Source: Desulfobacteraceae bacterium CG2_30_51_40
Lineage (GTDB): Bacteria > Desulfobacterota > DSM-4660 > Desulfatiglandales > Desulfatiglandaceae
Reading direction: 5' to 3'
Length of the DNA stretch: 64,000 nt
Assembly (NCBI GenBank): GCA_001874005.1
Contig: MNYJ01000167.1
Span: forward strand, 26,254 to 90,253
Shown: one piece after another, positions 17,956-27,762 of the stretch
Numbering within the stretch: the first letter of the stretch is position 1
Layout of the letters: the number at the start of each line of letters is the position of its first letter
Notes under the pieces: model-generated
What the model saw: only the letters and a program-made list of their open reading frames with translations
Database searches by the model: none
Told to the model about the DNA's origin: nothing
Position numbers and translations under genes: made by a program

Positions 17956-20400
17956 TTGCAGAGAAAGGATATGATGAAAAACGCACAGAATAGGGGGGAT
18001 GCTTTCGGCCGGCCCGGTATCGAGCCGAAGTGGACATCGAGTATTAAGGAGGCGGTGGGTACGGCTTATTCCAGATCGAGCCGCATCTGGTTTACCGTAT
18101 CCCACGGAATTGTAAACGAAATCTACTACCCGACTATAGACCATCCCCAGACAAGGGATATGGAGCTGCTCATCACGGACGGCGAGACCTTCTTTCACGA
18201 AGAGAAACGCGACTTGAAGGGTGATATCCGCTGTGTGGAAGGCTCCGCTCTCGGATATTGCATTCGCAGTTCCGCCCCCGACGCCCTTTACCACATACAC
18301 AAGGATATTATTTGCGCTCCTGATGACGCGTGTCTCCTGATTCACTCAAAAATAGAGGCCTCCGAAGACCTTTTGTCACGTCTCAAAGTCTATGTCCTGC
18401 TTGCCCCGCACCTGGGTATAGGCGGTGTAGGCAATTCTGCGAGGAAACATACGGTTGCCGGAAGCGAGATGCTCGTTGCATGGAAAGCCGACACCTTCCT
18501 TGCCCTAGGAGCAAGTCCGGGTTTTCTCCGGACCTCCTGCGGATTTGTCGGGTACAGCGACGGCTGGCAGGATTTGCGGGACAATTTCCGGATGGATTGG
18601 TCTTTCGATGAAGCGCTTGACGGTAATATTGCGGTCATGGGGCAGATTGACCTGTCCAACGAAGCTGAATTTACTATCGTTGTTTCTTTCGGCGATGCAC
18701 TTCACGCAGCCGTGACTTCCCTGAAGCAGGTCCTTTCCGCGCCCTTTTCTTTACACAGGGCCGGGTTTGTTCAGCAATGGCAGAGATCTGGGAAAGGCAT
18801 CCTTCCCCTGGGCCGACATGCCCCCGACGGAGGACGTTTGTATTCCATCAGCCATTCCGTATTGGTGTCCCACGAGGATAAGACATACCCCGGTGCCTTT
18901 ATCGCTTCCGCAAGCATCCCGTGGGGTGAATCAAAAGGTGATGAAGACCTGGGCGGATATCATCTGGTCTGGACACGGGACATGGTCAATACAGTCTCAG
19001 CCTTGCTGGCTTGCGGCGATACAACCACGCCGTGCCGGGCACTTGTCTATCTTGCCTGTTCTCAGCGTCCGGACGGCGGCTTTCCCCAGAACTTCTGGAT
19101 AGACGGAAGCCCTTACTGGGGCGGCATTCAACTGGATGAAGTCGCTTTCCCTGTGATCCTTGCCTGGCGGCTCTGGAAGGCGGACGCCCTCGGCCTCTTT
19201 GACCCCTATGACATGGTGATGGCCGCGGCGTATTTCATGATCAAACAGGGCCCTGCCACCCAGCAGGAACGCTGGGAAGAAAACAGCGGCTATTCGCCTT
19301 CTACCCTTGCTTCAAACGTGGCGGCCCTCATCTGTGCAGCAGACTTCGCCCGTAACCGCGGCCGGAAAGAGACCGTGGCCTTTCTCGAGGAGTATGCCGA
19401 TTTCCTGGAATCCCATATCATCCAGTGGACCGTGACCGGCAAGGGTACACTGGCACCTGATATCCCCAGGCACTTTATCCGTATCATGCCGACCGATATC
19501 AACGATCCCAGTCCCCTTGAAGACCCCAATGCCGCTTTTATGACGCTTGCAAACAGCCCTCCGGGGCTTGAGCACAGGTTTCCCGCAAAAGAGATTGTGG
19601 ACGCGGGTTTTCTCGAGCTTGTCCGTTACGGCGTGGTGAAACCGGGCGATCCACTCGTCGAAGACTCCCTGAGAGTTATCGATGCCTTTCTTAAGGTTGA
19701 AACGCCTTTTGGTCCATGCTGGAGGAGGTACAATAACGACGGTTATGGCCAACGTTCGGATGGAGGTCCCTACCTAGGCCATGGCAGAGGCCGCGCCTGG
19801 CCCCTTCTTACAGGAGAGCGCGGCCACTATGAGCTTGCTGCGGGCCGGGACCCTTACCCTTTTCTAAAGGCCATCGAGGGCTTTGCCTCGGCCGGCGGCA
19901 TGCTTCCCGAGCAGGTCTGGGACGAACCGGACAGGGATCACATGAAGCTCGGCCGTCCGACCGGATCCGCAATGCCTCTCTGCTGGGCCCATGCGGAATA
20001 TATCAAGCTGCTCCGCTCCGTGCGCGACGGACAGGTTTTCGATCTCATTCCCATTGTTGCCGACAGGTATCATCGCTCCTTAGGCCGGAAAGACATCGAA
20101 GTCTGGAAACCCGCGCGCCAACTACGCTCCATTCAACCTGGCAAGCTACTTAGAGTTCAGAATCCCAGAGCGTTTAGAATGATCTGGACCGATGATGGAT
20201 GGAAGACCGTTAAAGATTCGGAATCGTTCCCGAGCGGCATTGGAATAGGAGTTGTGGATATTCCTGTCGGAGAGGGACAGAAGGCCCCGATCCGCTTTAC
20301 GTTCTTCTGGCCGGACACCTTAACATGGGAAGGGCGGGACTACGAGGTAAAGATTGATACGGATCAAACTAAACTAACGATCCTGGACAGCATGCAATGA
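17956..20400 (+). CDS. glucan 1,4-alpha-glucosidase / glucoamylase (GH15)
   Basis: 814 aa; FGRPGIEPKWTSSIKEAVGTAYSRSSRIWFTVSHGIVNEIYYP, GGYHLVWTRDMVNTVSALLACG, RPDGGFPQNFWIDGSPYWGGIQLDEVAFP, LPEQVWDEPD. Confidence 0.93.
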   Translation: MQRKDMMKNAQNRGDAFGRPGIEPKWTSSIKEAVGTAYSRSSRIWFTVSHGIVNEIYYPTIDHPQTRDMELLITDGETFFHEEKRDLKGDIRCVEGSALGYCIRSSAPDALYHIHKDIICAPDDACLLIHSKIEASEDLLSRLKVYVLLAPHLGIGGVGNSARKHTVAGSEMLVAWKADTFLALGASPGFLRTSCGFVGYSDGWQDLRDNFRMDWSFDEALDGNIAVMGQIDLSNEAEFTIVVSFGDALHAAVTSLKQVLSAPFSLHRAGFVQQWQRSGKGILPLGRHAPDGGRLYSISHSVLVSHEDKTYPGAFIASASIPWGESKGDEDLGGYHLVWTRDMVNTVSALLACGDTTTPCRALVYLACSQRPDGGFPQNFWIDGSPYWGGIQLDEVAFPVILAWRLWKADALGLFDPYDMVMAAAYFMIKQGPATQQERWEENSGYSPSTLASNVAALICAADFARNRGRKETVAFLEEYADFLESHIIQWTVTGKGTLAPDIPRHFIRIMPTDINDPSPLEDPNAAFMTLANSPPGLEHRFPAKEIVDAGFLELVRYGVVKPGDPLVEDSLRVIDAFLKVETPFGPCWRRYNNDGYGQRSDGGPYLGHGRGRAWPLLTGERGHYELAAGRDPYPFLKAIEGFASAGGMLPEQVWDEPDRDHMKLGRPTGSAMPLCWAHAEYIKLLRSVRDGQVFDLIPIVADRYHRSLGRKDIEVWKPARQLRSIQPGKLLRVQNPRAFRMIWTDDGWKTVKDSESFPSGIGIGVVDIPVGEGQKAPIRFTFFWPDTLTWEGRDYEVKIDTDQTKLTILDSMQ

Positions 20401-20439
20401 CACGAAAGGAGCAAATAAGGAAATTCTTAGAAATGCCTC

Positions 20440-20527
20440 TGGTGCCGGAGGTCGGAATCGAACCGACACGATGCCAGGCATCACCGGATTTTGAGTCCGG
20501 CGCGTCTACCAGTTCCACCACTCCGGC
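20440..20527 (-). tRNA. tRNA-Leu (CAA), CCA encoded
   Basis: Reverse strand reads gccggagtggtggaactggtagacgcgccggactcaaaatccggtgatgcctggcatcgtgtcggttcgattccgacctccggcacca; long variable arm, anticodon CAA. Confidence 0.95.
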
Positions 20528-20640
20528 TTGAACTATTCTCTTTAAGAGATTACCGAGGCACTATAGATAAAGAAAGGTTTTTTTGTCAATATAGTATTGA
20601 CATAGGTTCCCGCCTTTTGATAGCATGAAAAATCATCTTC

Positions 20641-20716
<76 letters not shown>

Positions 20717-20877
20717 GGAAAGGAATTGGGGATTTAGGCAAGAATGCTTAAGTCCTTTTTTATTTGATAAGAACATTAAATTGAAGTTTTATGGGGCTGA
20801 GGAGGCAAGAAGGCCAGAAAACAATTCCCCGGCAGGAACAGGAAGAAGACATAGCTGCGCAAGGCCTATGGCTTACT

Positions 20878-20926
20878 AACTCCCATGCCCGCCCAAGGCA
20901 CAACGAAAGATGAGAATGCCGCACTC
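20878..20926 (-). repeat. dispersed intergenic repeat (family 2), tail module, inverted copy
   Basis: Reverse complement reads gcattctcatctttcgttgtgccttgggcgggcatgggagttag, matching tails at 12859, 25014, 33260 and 40938. Confidence 0.6.
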
Positions 20927-21054
20927 ATTCCGGCATAGCCCGGGACAAGGGTTCGGTAGCGGCCCCCGGATCAAGACCAGGGACAGGCCATGCAGCTATG
21001 ACTATCTCATTTTATATAAGCATTATGAGGCAATTGCGAAATTCACAGTTTCGT

Positions 21055-21140
21055 CACTCCCCGACTTGATCGGGGAATCCAGTCTATCCGTGAATCAATC
21101 CGTTATGGATTCCGGCTTTCGCCGGAATGACGAGTGGTCA
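21055..21140. repeat. dispersed 'ggattccggctttcgccggaatgac' intergenic repeat
   Basis: gtcactccccgacttgatcggggaatccag...atggattccggctttcgccggaatgacgag; two small palindromes. Confidence 0.55.
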
Positions 21141-21179
21141 TAGTTTTGCATTTGGCTCTTATGACAAAAGTTAATAACT

Positions 21180-22340
21180 ATGAAAACTAAGCTGTTACAT
21201 GCAATATTACCGGCACTTTCATTTTTTATGATTTTCGGTGCATTTCCCTGCACCGCTGCTGAGATGGATGAGCACCTTACCAGGTGCTCCAGGTTAGAGG
21301 ACGATGCCGAGAGGCTCAACTGCTTTGACGAACTGGTGAACAGGCTGTCTCCGGCAAACAGAGAAGTAACGTCTTCAACCATCGAAAAGAAAGCTGCCCC
21401 CACCGTTACTATGGAAGGAACAAATTCAGTTACACCGGACAGAGAGGCTCTATCGGTAATGGAAAGGCATTGGGACATGCGTCTTGAGCCAAGAAGAGAA
21501 GGAAGTTTTTTTGTACTTTGGCCTTACCGACCCTCTTATTTTCTTCCAGTTGCATACAATTCATCGCCAAACAAAGACGCTGCCCTTGATTTTGACCCCA
21601 GAGCAAAGGCCATGCACAATGAAGTGAAATTCCAGTTGAGTTTCAAAGTCAAGCTCTGGAGGGATATTATAAGAAGCAAGGCCGTTAAAGAAGTTATAGA
21701 AAAAAATACCGGAATCAGGGGGATTGATCTCTGGGTAGCATATACACAGCAATCGTTCTGGCAGCTTTACAATTCGGAGTTTTCCGCGCCTTTCAGAGAG
21801 ACCAATTACGAACCGGAGCTTCTGCTTAATTTGCGTATGCAGCGTGAGATTCCGTATCTTATGGGGACTAAGCTGCAATTCATAAACTTTGGTTTCAATC
21901 ATCAGTCTAACGGTCGCTCAGAGCCCCTTTCAAGAAGCTGGAACAGGATTGTCGCCAATGTTGCTATAGAAAGGCCCTTTAGTCCTGGAAAAGCGGATTC
22001 TTGGGGACTGTTAGCAAAAACCTGGGTCAGGATACCTGAAGACGACGCCGGTGACGACAACCCGGATATTACCGACTACATGGGATATGGTGAACTGTGG
22101 GGGACTCTTTACTTGAAAAAACAACGGTTTGCCGCTATGCTGCGCAACAACCTGCGTTCGGATAATAGGGGGGCGGTTCAATTGGAATGGAGCGTGCCGC
22201 TATCAGCAATCCACAGACGCCTGGCCAATAAAATCAGCCTTTATGTTCAGTATTTCAATGGCTATGGAGAAAGCCTGCTCGATTACAACAAGAGCACTAA
22301 CCGCATCAGCGCCGGTGTAATGCTGGCAGACTGGAACTGA
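21180..22340 (+). CDS. pldA: outer membrane phospholipase A (OMPLA)
   Basis: Signal peptide; VAYTQQSFWQLYNSEFSAPFRETNYEPELLL, FGFNHQSNGRSEPLSRSWNRI (catalytic region of the family). Confidence 0.92.
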   Translation: MKTKLLHAILPALSFFMIFGAFPCTAAEMDEHLTRCSRLEDDAERLNCFDELVNRLSPANREVTSSTIEKKAAPTVTMEGTNSVTPDREALSVMERHWDMRLEPRREGSFFVLWPYRPSYFLPVAYNSSPNKDAALDFDPRAKAMHNEVKFQLSFKVKLWRDIIRSKAVKEVIEKNTGIRGIDLWVAYTQQSFWQLYNSEFSAPFRETNYEPELLLNLRMQREIPYLMGTKLQFINFGFNHQSNGRSEPLSRSWNRIVANVAIERPFSPGKADSWGLLAKTWVRIPEDDAGDDNPDITDYMGYGELWGTLYLKKQRFAAMLRNNLRSDNRGAVQLEWSVPLSAIHRRLANKISLYVQYFNGYGESLLDYNKSTNRISAGVMLADWN

Positions 22341-22578
22341 TTGGAGCATGGGTGAATAATCCGCGCCGCAAAGCACACCCATCAGCGCCCTCTGTCGGAT
22401 AATTTTTCTCCCCTTCTTTCTTATCAGGTATTTCAATTCATTAGATATCTAGCCGGCGTTTCACCAAGTTCCGTGTGCGATCGCCCTTATTCTGTTTCTC
22501 AAATACGTTTTCCTTATGCTCTGAAGAGATTGTCGCCCTGGAAACGCTGATCAAAACGGCATCGCATCCACTGCCCTT

Positions 22579-23046
22579 TCATGGCATCAGATAAAAACCC
22601 AGGTCCTTATGATGGTAATAGAGGTCGGTAAACTCGGCCCCCACCTTGTTTCCGGCTATGTGCCTTACTTCCGCTTCCAGTTTGATCTCTGTCTTTTTTG
22701 GATCGTCCAGACAAAAAGCCAGCTTAAGGATATCCCCTGCCTTGAATTTGGGCTCAGATATAAGCCTGAAGGAAACTCCGCTCATGGAAATGTCCTCGAT
22801 CAGTACGTCCCCGGCCAAGGCTTTTCCCTCCACCTTGTATCTCGCTGGAAGTCTGGCCTCCTTGCGGTAGCATCGCCGCAACTCTAGCTGATAGACCTCT
22901 CCGCACTTGCATCTAATCCTTGCCCCTTTCCTTGCAAGTTCTATTCTTTTTGCATCAAGCTCCTTTCTCAACCCGCACCTGCTGCAGACAAAGACGTTAC
23001 CTCCCGCACCGGTCAGGTATATCTTTATAGGGGTCTTCTCCTCCAT
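22579..23046 (-). CDS. PilZ domain protein with N-terminal zinc-ribbon-like Cys motif
   Basis: CSRCG...CKC then RKEAR (RxxxR) and DISMSGVSF (D/NxSxxG) PilZ signature. Confidence 0.85.
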   Translation of the reverse strand: MEEKTPIKIYLTGAGGNVFVCSRCGLRKELDAKRIELARKGARIRCKCGEVYQLELRRCYRKEARLPARYKVEGKALAGDVLIEDISMSGVSFRLISEPKFKAGDILKLAFCLDDPKKTEIKLEAEVRHIAGNKVGAEFTDLYYHHKDLGFYLMP

Positions 23047-23048
23047 AC

Positions 23049-23390
23049 TTATAGTTTCCCCTGCTCGTCCAGGTATTCTATCACCCTCAGGGATTCGGCG
23101 ATCCCTGTAGTACCGCTCATGGCCACGACAACCTCGATAGTCTCAAGTATCTCTTCTCTGGTAGCACCTGCATCCAGGGCGTACTGGGTCTGTGAAAGAA
23201 TGCAGTTGATGCACCCGGCCCTCAGGGCGATTGCAAGAGACATTAGGCGTTTGACCTTTACCGCCAGCGCTCCCTCACTGTAAACCTTCTGCAGTACCCC
23301 AAATTCCGCGGCCATGAAATCCGGAGCAGCGCTCCTGAACTTCTTTAAAAGCTCCATTCGTTTCTGATTAAGTGCGGTCTGTTCACCCAC
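23049..23390 (-). CDS. carboxymuconolactone decarboxylase / AhpD-like protein
   Basis: LMSLAIALRAGCINCILSQTQYALDAGATREEILETIEVVVAMSG; CxxC motif. Confidence 0.85.
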   Translation of the reverse strand: MGEQTALNQKRMELLKKFRSAAPDFMAAEFGVLQKVYSEGALAVKVKRLMSLAIALRAGCINCILSQTQYALDAGATREEILETIEVVVAMSGTTGIAESLRVIEYLDEQGKL

Positions 23391-24885
23391 GGCTTTTCTC
23401 CTTTCCCTTTGAAGCCGCGGCAGGTTTTGCGGCCTTCTTCCTTGTCGGTATTCCTATGATGGATTTTGCGAGCCTGACCTTCTTTTCAAGGTCCCCTTCC
23501 CTGAGGATCATTATCCTCTGAGCCTGCGGTGAACCTGCTCCGTGCATGGATTCCACAAGAGCCGTTCCTCCTGTCATGGCCTCAATGAGGCGTGCTATCT
23601 TCATTCGATGCTCCGGGGGAATCCCAGCTACGCCTGAAAAATATTTTCTCACAAGTCCACCCACTTCTTCGCTTTCAAGGTCATACTGGCTCGGCATGGT
23701 GGCAATGAATCCCCCGGCAAGATCAAGTGCAAGCCTTGCAACCTCAAAGTGAAACCTGGTAACGTTCTGCTTGCAGACATTGGCCAGCATTGTATTGACC
23801 ATATAAGCCCCAGAAGGGGTCTTCCATCCCTCTGCTGAACACGCTATGGATGAGCAGTACAGAGTTTCACAAAGATGTATCATCTCAGTTATCTTATCCT
23901 TCACGTGTGAGCCTTTGTCGGTCCCCTGTATCTGGGTGAGATAGGTAACAGCGCCCGTCAGCACGTCCATGAGCCCTGTCTTGCATGCCCCGTAGTTGGC
24001 CCTGTGGTGGGCTGCGAAACGATAGACCAGAGAGCCGGTAAAGTCCGTCTCACCGTCCATGAATACCCTCTGCCTTGGGACGAAGACATCCTCAAAGGCG
24101 ATGACGGCCTCCCCTCCAACTGCCGCAAATGTTGGTTTCCCTGAGTCAATTCGCTCTCCCCTATCCCTTCTGTCGTCGCTCGCCTGTCTTCCGAAGATCA
24201 ATGTCACGCCCGGAGCATCAATTGGTATGGCGCACACAACGGCATAGTCCTTTGATCGCTCATCCATCGCCGTGGTCGGCATCACAAGGATCTCATGGGA
24301 ATTGACCGCACCTGTCATGTGAAGCTTAGCCCCCCTTATGACTATGCCGCCATTCCTTCTTTCTACCACATGAACGTATTGATCCGGATCAGGCTGATCG
24401 GCTGGTCCCTTTGAGCGGTCGCCTTTCGGATCGGTCATGGCGCCAACCACCATAAGGTTTTCGTCCTGTATGTAGATAAGCCATTTCTTGAACCGCTCAA
24501 GATAGTCCGTGCCGTATTTCTGATCTATCTCGTAGGCGACCGAATAAGTGGCATTGATGCCGTCAAGCCCTACGCAGCGCTGAAAGCAGCTTCCCGTCTT
24601 CTGCCCCAGTACCCGAAGGAGTTTTACCTTCTTTATAAGATCCTCTACCCCCTGATGAACATGGGTGAACCTGCCTATGGTTCGGCCTGTCAGGTGGGAG
24701 GTAGCAAGGGCAAGGTCCTTGTATTCCTTATCGCTTGCAAGTGCATAGGTCATGGCGGCGGCACGCACATGGGGGGCGGTTGCGGGATGTCTTGTGACAT
24801 CTTTTATCAGTTCACCCTTGTAATAGATCCTGGGCTTTAAACGCCTCAGGCTATCCATATATTCTGCTCCGTTTTTAAGCTTCAT
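23383..24885 (-). CDS. 4-hydroxybutyryl-CoA dehydratase / vinylacetyl-CoA isomerase-like (4-hydroxyphenylacetate 3-hydroxylase superfamily)
   Basis: 500 aa; TGSCFQRCVGLDG (CxxxC) and AHHRANYGACKTG (H-x6-C) match the [4Fe-4S] ligand pattern of AbfD-type dehydratases. Confidence 0.87.
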   Translation of the reverse strand: MKLKNGAEYMDSLRRLKPRIYYKGELIKDVTRHPATAPHVRAAAMTYALASDKEYKDLALATSHLTGRTIGRFTHVHQGVEDLIKKVKLLRVLGQKTGSCFQRCVGLDGINATYSVAYEIDQKYGTDYLERFKKWLIYIQDENLMVVGAMTDPKGDRSKGPADQPDPDQYVHVVERRNGGIVIRGAKLHMTGAVNSHEILVMPTTAMDERSKDYAVVCAIPIDAPGVTLIFGRQASDDRRDRGERIDSGKPTFAAVGGEAVIAFEDVFVPRQRVFMDGETDFTGSLVYRFAAHHRANYGACKTGLMDVLTGAVTYLTQIQGTDKGSHVKDKITEMIHLCETLYCSSIACSAEGWKTPSGAYMVNTMLANVCKQNVTRFHFEVARLALDLAGGFIATMPSQYDLESEEVGGLVRKYFSGVAGIPPEHRMKIARLIEAMTGGTALVESMHGAGSPQAQRIMILREGDLEKKVRLAKSIIGIPTRKKAAKPAAASKGKEKSRG

Positions 24886-24904
24886 GGGAAGTTCTCTCCT
24901 CTCT

Positions 24905-25056
24905 TTATATGAAAATGCCCTTTTGCTTTAACCCTCCCCAGTTACCGTAGAGACGTCTGGATACGCCGGCATTATTCCCTCCCCCCTCGACGGGGGAGGG
25001 ATGGGTGGGGGTGATTTTCATTCTTAGTTGTGCCCCATACAGGGTATGGCCGTTAT
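24905..25056 (+). repeat. dispersed intergenic repeat (family 2), full-type copy
   Basis: tatatgaaaatgcccttttgcttt...gtctggatacgccggcattattccctccccc...gggtgggggtgattttcattcttagttgtgcc; parallels 12730-12903. Confidence 0.75.
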
Positions 25057-25076
25057 TTTCAGATTTACTTTGACTC

Positions 25077-26768
25077 TTATCGCGAGGCCGCGCCGCCCTT
25101 ATCTCTGAGCGATCTTCGAAGAAACTTGCCTGTGAGGGTTTTTGGTATCTCAGGGACAAATTCCACGGCCCTCGGATATTTGTAGGCCGCCATGCGCGAT
25201 TTGCAAAAGGCGATTATCTCATCAGGTTTTACCTTCCCCACCATCTCCTTTTTTAGGGCGACATAGGCCTTGACTGTCTCACCCCGGTAAGGATCAGGTT
25301 CTCCGACCACTGCCGCCTCTCTTACCGCCGGATGTTGATAGATGACGTCCTCCACATCCCTGGGCCATACCTTGAAGCCGGATGCCACTATCATATCCTT
25401 CTTTCGATCAACGAGATAAAACCAGCCATCCTTGTCCATCTTCCCAACATCGCCTGTGTGGAGCCAGCCATCCCTGATTGCGTGTCTTGTCTCATCCGGC
25501 TTGTTCCAGTACCCGGGAACAATTATTGGGCCCTTCTCTACTATTTCCCCCACCTCCCCGGTAGGAAGCTCCCTTGTGCCGCCTTCAATATCCATTATTC
25601 TGGCAACGCAGTTAGGGACAGGGAGGCCTACTGAAAGGGCTCCGCTTTCCGGGTCCACCGGCGCCCTCATACCCCATGGGACAATATGGGAGGGAGAGTT
25701 GGTCTCGGTCATTCCATAAACGTTGTAGATATAGAGCCCGGTCTTCTCCTCAAATCTTTTCACCAGGGCATCCGAGACAGGCGCGCCACCGCTGTATGCC
25801 TTAACAAGACTTCTCAAATCCCTCTTTTCGATATCAGGATGATTCACAAGAGAGATATAGACCGTTATCGCGGCGACGGTTGTCGTGACCCGCCATCGCT
25901 CGATGAGCCTCAGGGTCTCGGCAGGGTCAAAACGGTAGTATAGAACGACCGGTATCCCGACAAGTGCTGCCGAAGCGAGATGGGCCACCTCACCTGTCAC
26001 ATGAAACAGGGGAGCAACGCCTAGGATCACATCCATTTTCCCCAGCTTCTGCATCGCCTCATAGACGCGGGCGTTGAAGGCAATGTTTCCGTGGGTGTTC
26101 ATAGCGCCCTTGGGAGGGCCCGTAGTCCCTGAGGTATAGGTCAGATAGGCGACATCACCGGAGGAGAGCCCCGGGTCAGGCACTGTTTCGCCCTGATGCC
26201 CTCTGATCATCTCCATAAGATCAATTGCACCCTTGACCCTGCTCTTTCTAAGCCCTGAGATTGATGCGGGAATCGGAGCTCCCCCGGGAACAAAGTCAAG
26301 CGCACTGGTTGTAATAACGTGCTTTACAGAGGTCTTATCAAACAGGCTCAGGTCAAGGCCGGCGGCAGTCTCCTCCATGGCTATAAACAAGACCGCCCCT
26401 GAATCTTCTATGAAATATGAAATCTCCCTTTCTTTATACATTGGATTTATCGGCACCACCGTTGCACCGGCCTTCCATGCCGCATAAACACAAACAGGGA
26501 ACTGTGGTACGTTTTGGAGATCAAGTATGACCCTGTCTCCCTTGTTCAAGCCAAGTTTCTTAAAGGCCAAGGCAAGGCTTGTTGAAAGTCTGTCTATCTC
26601 CCCATAACTCACTGGGAAATCAAAATAATATATGGCAGATCCCTCAGGGTTGCGTGCGGCCGCTGCCCTGAAATCATCAAGCGGCGTAGATTTAGGGATA
26701 GGAAGATCAGCCTTTATATGGGGAGGGTAATTTTTCAACCACGGTCTAGAAGAATAAAAGGAATCCAT
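25077..26768 (-). CDS. AMP-forming acyl-CoA synthetase (long-chain fatty acid-CoA ligase-like)
   Basis: YLTYTSGTTGPPKGAMNTHGN, NVYGMTETN, WLHTGDVGKMDKDGWFYLVDRKKDMIVASGFKVWPRDVE, PKTLTGKFLRRSLR. Confidence 0.93.
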   Translation of the reverse strand: MDSFYSSRPWLKNYPPHIKADLPIPKSTPLDDFRAAAARNPEGSAIYYFDFPVSYGEIDRLSTSLALAFKKLGLNKGDRVILDLQNVPQFPVCVYAAWKAGATVVPINPMYKEREISYFIEDSGAVLFIAMEETAAGLDLSLFDKTSVKHVITTSALDFVPGGAPIPASISGLRKSRVKGAIDLMEMIRGHQGETVPDPGLSSGDVAYLTYTSGTTGPPKGAMNTHGNIAFNARVYEAMQKLGKMDVILGVAPLFHVTGEVAHLASAALVGIPVVLYYRFDPAETLRLIERWRVTTTVAAITVYISLVNHPDIEKRDLRSLVKAYSGGAPVSDALVKRFEEKTGLYIYNVYGMTETNSPSHIVPWGMRAPVDPESGALSVGLPVPNCVARIMDIEGGTRELPTGEVGEIVEKGPIIVPGYWNKPDETRHAIRDGWLHTGDVGKMDKDGWFYLVDRKKDMIVASGFKVWPRDVEDVIYQHPAVREAAVVGEPDPYRGETVKAYVALKKEMVGKVKPDEIIAFCKSRMAAYKYPRAVEFVPEIPKTLTGKFLRRSLRDKGGAASR

Positions 26769-26780
26769 TAGCCTACCCCT

Positions 26781-27545
26781 TTACCATGCGGTCCATCCGC
26801 CGTCTATGTAGATCGTCTGTCCTGTAATAAAGTCCGAAGCGCGGGCCGCAAGGAAGATCACCACTCCCTCAAGCTCAAGCAGCTCCCCCCATCTTCCCAT
26901 TGGAGTTCTTTCGTTGATGAACTTAGACCTTTCGGGATCGTTTCTTATCTGGACGTTCAGATCAGTGGCAAAATAGGTCGGTCCTATAGCGTTTACGGTT
27001 ACACCCTTTTTCGCCCACTCAAGTGCCATGACCTTTGTGATCTGATTTACTCCGCCTTTGGAAGCCGCATACGCGAGCTGATTGGGCAGGGCTACCGTAC
27101 CCAGTATGGATGCCATATTGATGACCTTTCCGTAACCCCTTTCAAGCATCTGGGGAACCACTGCCTGGGATACAAGCACGTAGCCTTTGAGATTGGTATT
27201 GATGACCTGATCCCACTGCTCTTCCGGATATTCAAGAACCGGCACTCTGTAGTTTACTCCAGCATTGTTGAATAGAATGTCTACCTGTCCGAAATAATCA
27301 AGAATTTCCTTTGTAGCCTTTGAAACGGAGTCCTTTGAGGTGACATCAATAAAGAAGCCTTCAGACCTTCTTCCCATGGCCCTTATCTCCCCTGAGACCT
27401 TTTTGAGCCTCTCCCGGTCTCTACCGCATACCGCCACGTCAGCGCCGGCCTTTGCAAGCGCCTTTGCCGCCACCTCTCCAAGACCCCTTGTGCTGCCCGT
27501 CACCATGGCCACCTTCCCATCAAGATCAAATAGCTTTACCTCCAT
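26781..27545 (-). CDS. short-chain dehydrogenase/reductase
   Basis: VTGSTRGLGEVAAKALAKAGADVAVCGR, FNNAGVNYRVP, YAASKGGVNQITKVMALEWAKKGVTVNAIGPTYFATD, GQTIYIDGGWTAW. Confidence 0.94.
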   Translation of the reverse strand: MEVKLFDLDGKVAMVTGSTRGLGEVAAKALAKAGADVAVCGRDRERLKKVSGEIRAMGRRSEGFFIDVTSKDSVSKATKEILDYFGQVDILFNNAGVNYRVPVLEYPEEQWDQVINTNLKGYVLVSQAVVPQMLERGYGKVINMASILGTVALPNQLAYAASKGGVNQITKVMALEWAKKGVTVNAIGPTYFATDLNVQIRNDPERSKFINERTPMGRWGELLELEGVVIFLAARASDFITGQTIYIDGGWTAW

Positions 27546-27762
27546 AATACCACCTCCCTCCTTTCCTCCTTGGATATAGAAACACTATTACATAGGCTTT
27601 AGAGCTGTCAAGCCAGCCGGAGCTTTCGATTTGAGGCTAAATGATAGAATACGACAGTTTGGGGGGATACTAAGACAAAATTATGATCGCAGCCCATCTC
27701 CGCGTCAAGGGGCGTGGATTCAGAATGCCTGAGGCTATCAGGCGGGGAAAAATACTGGAGTG

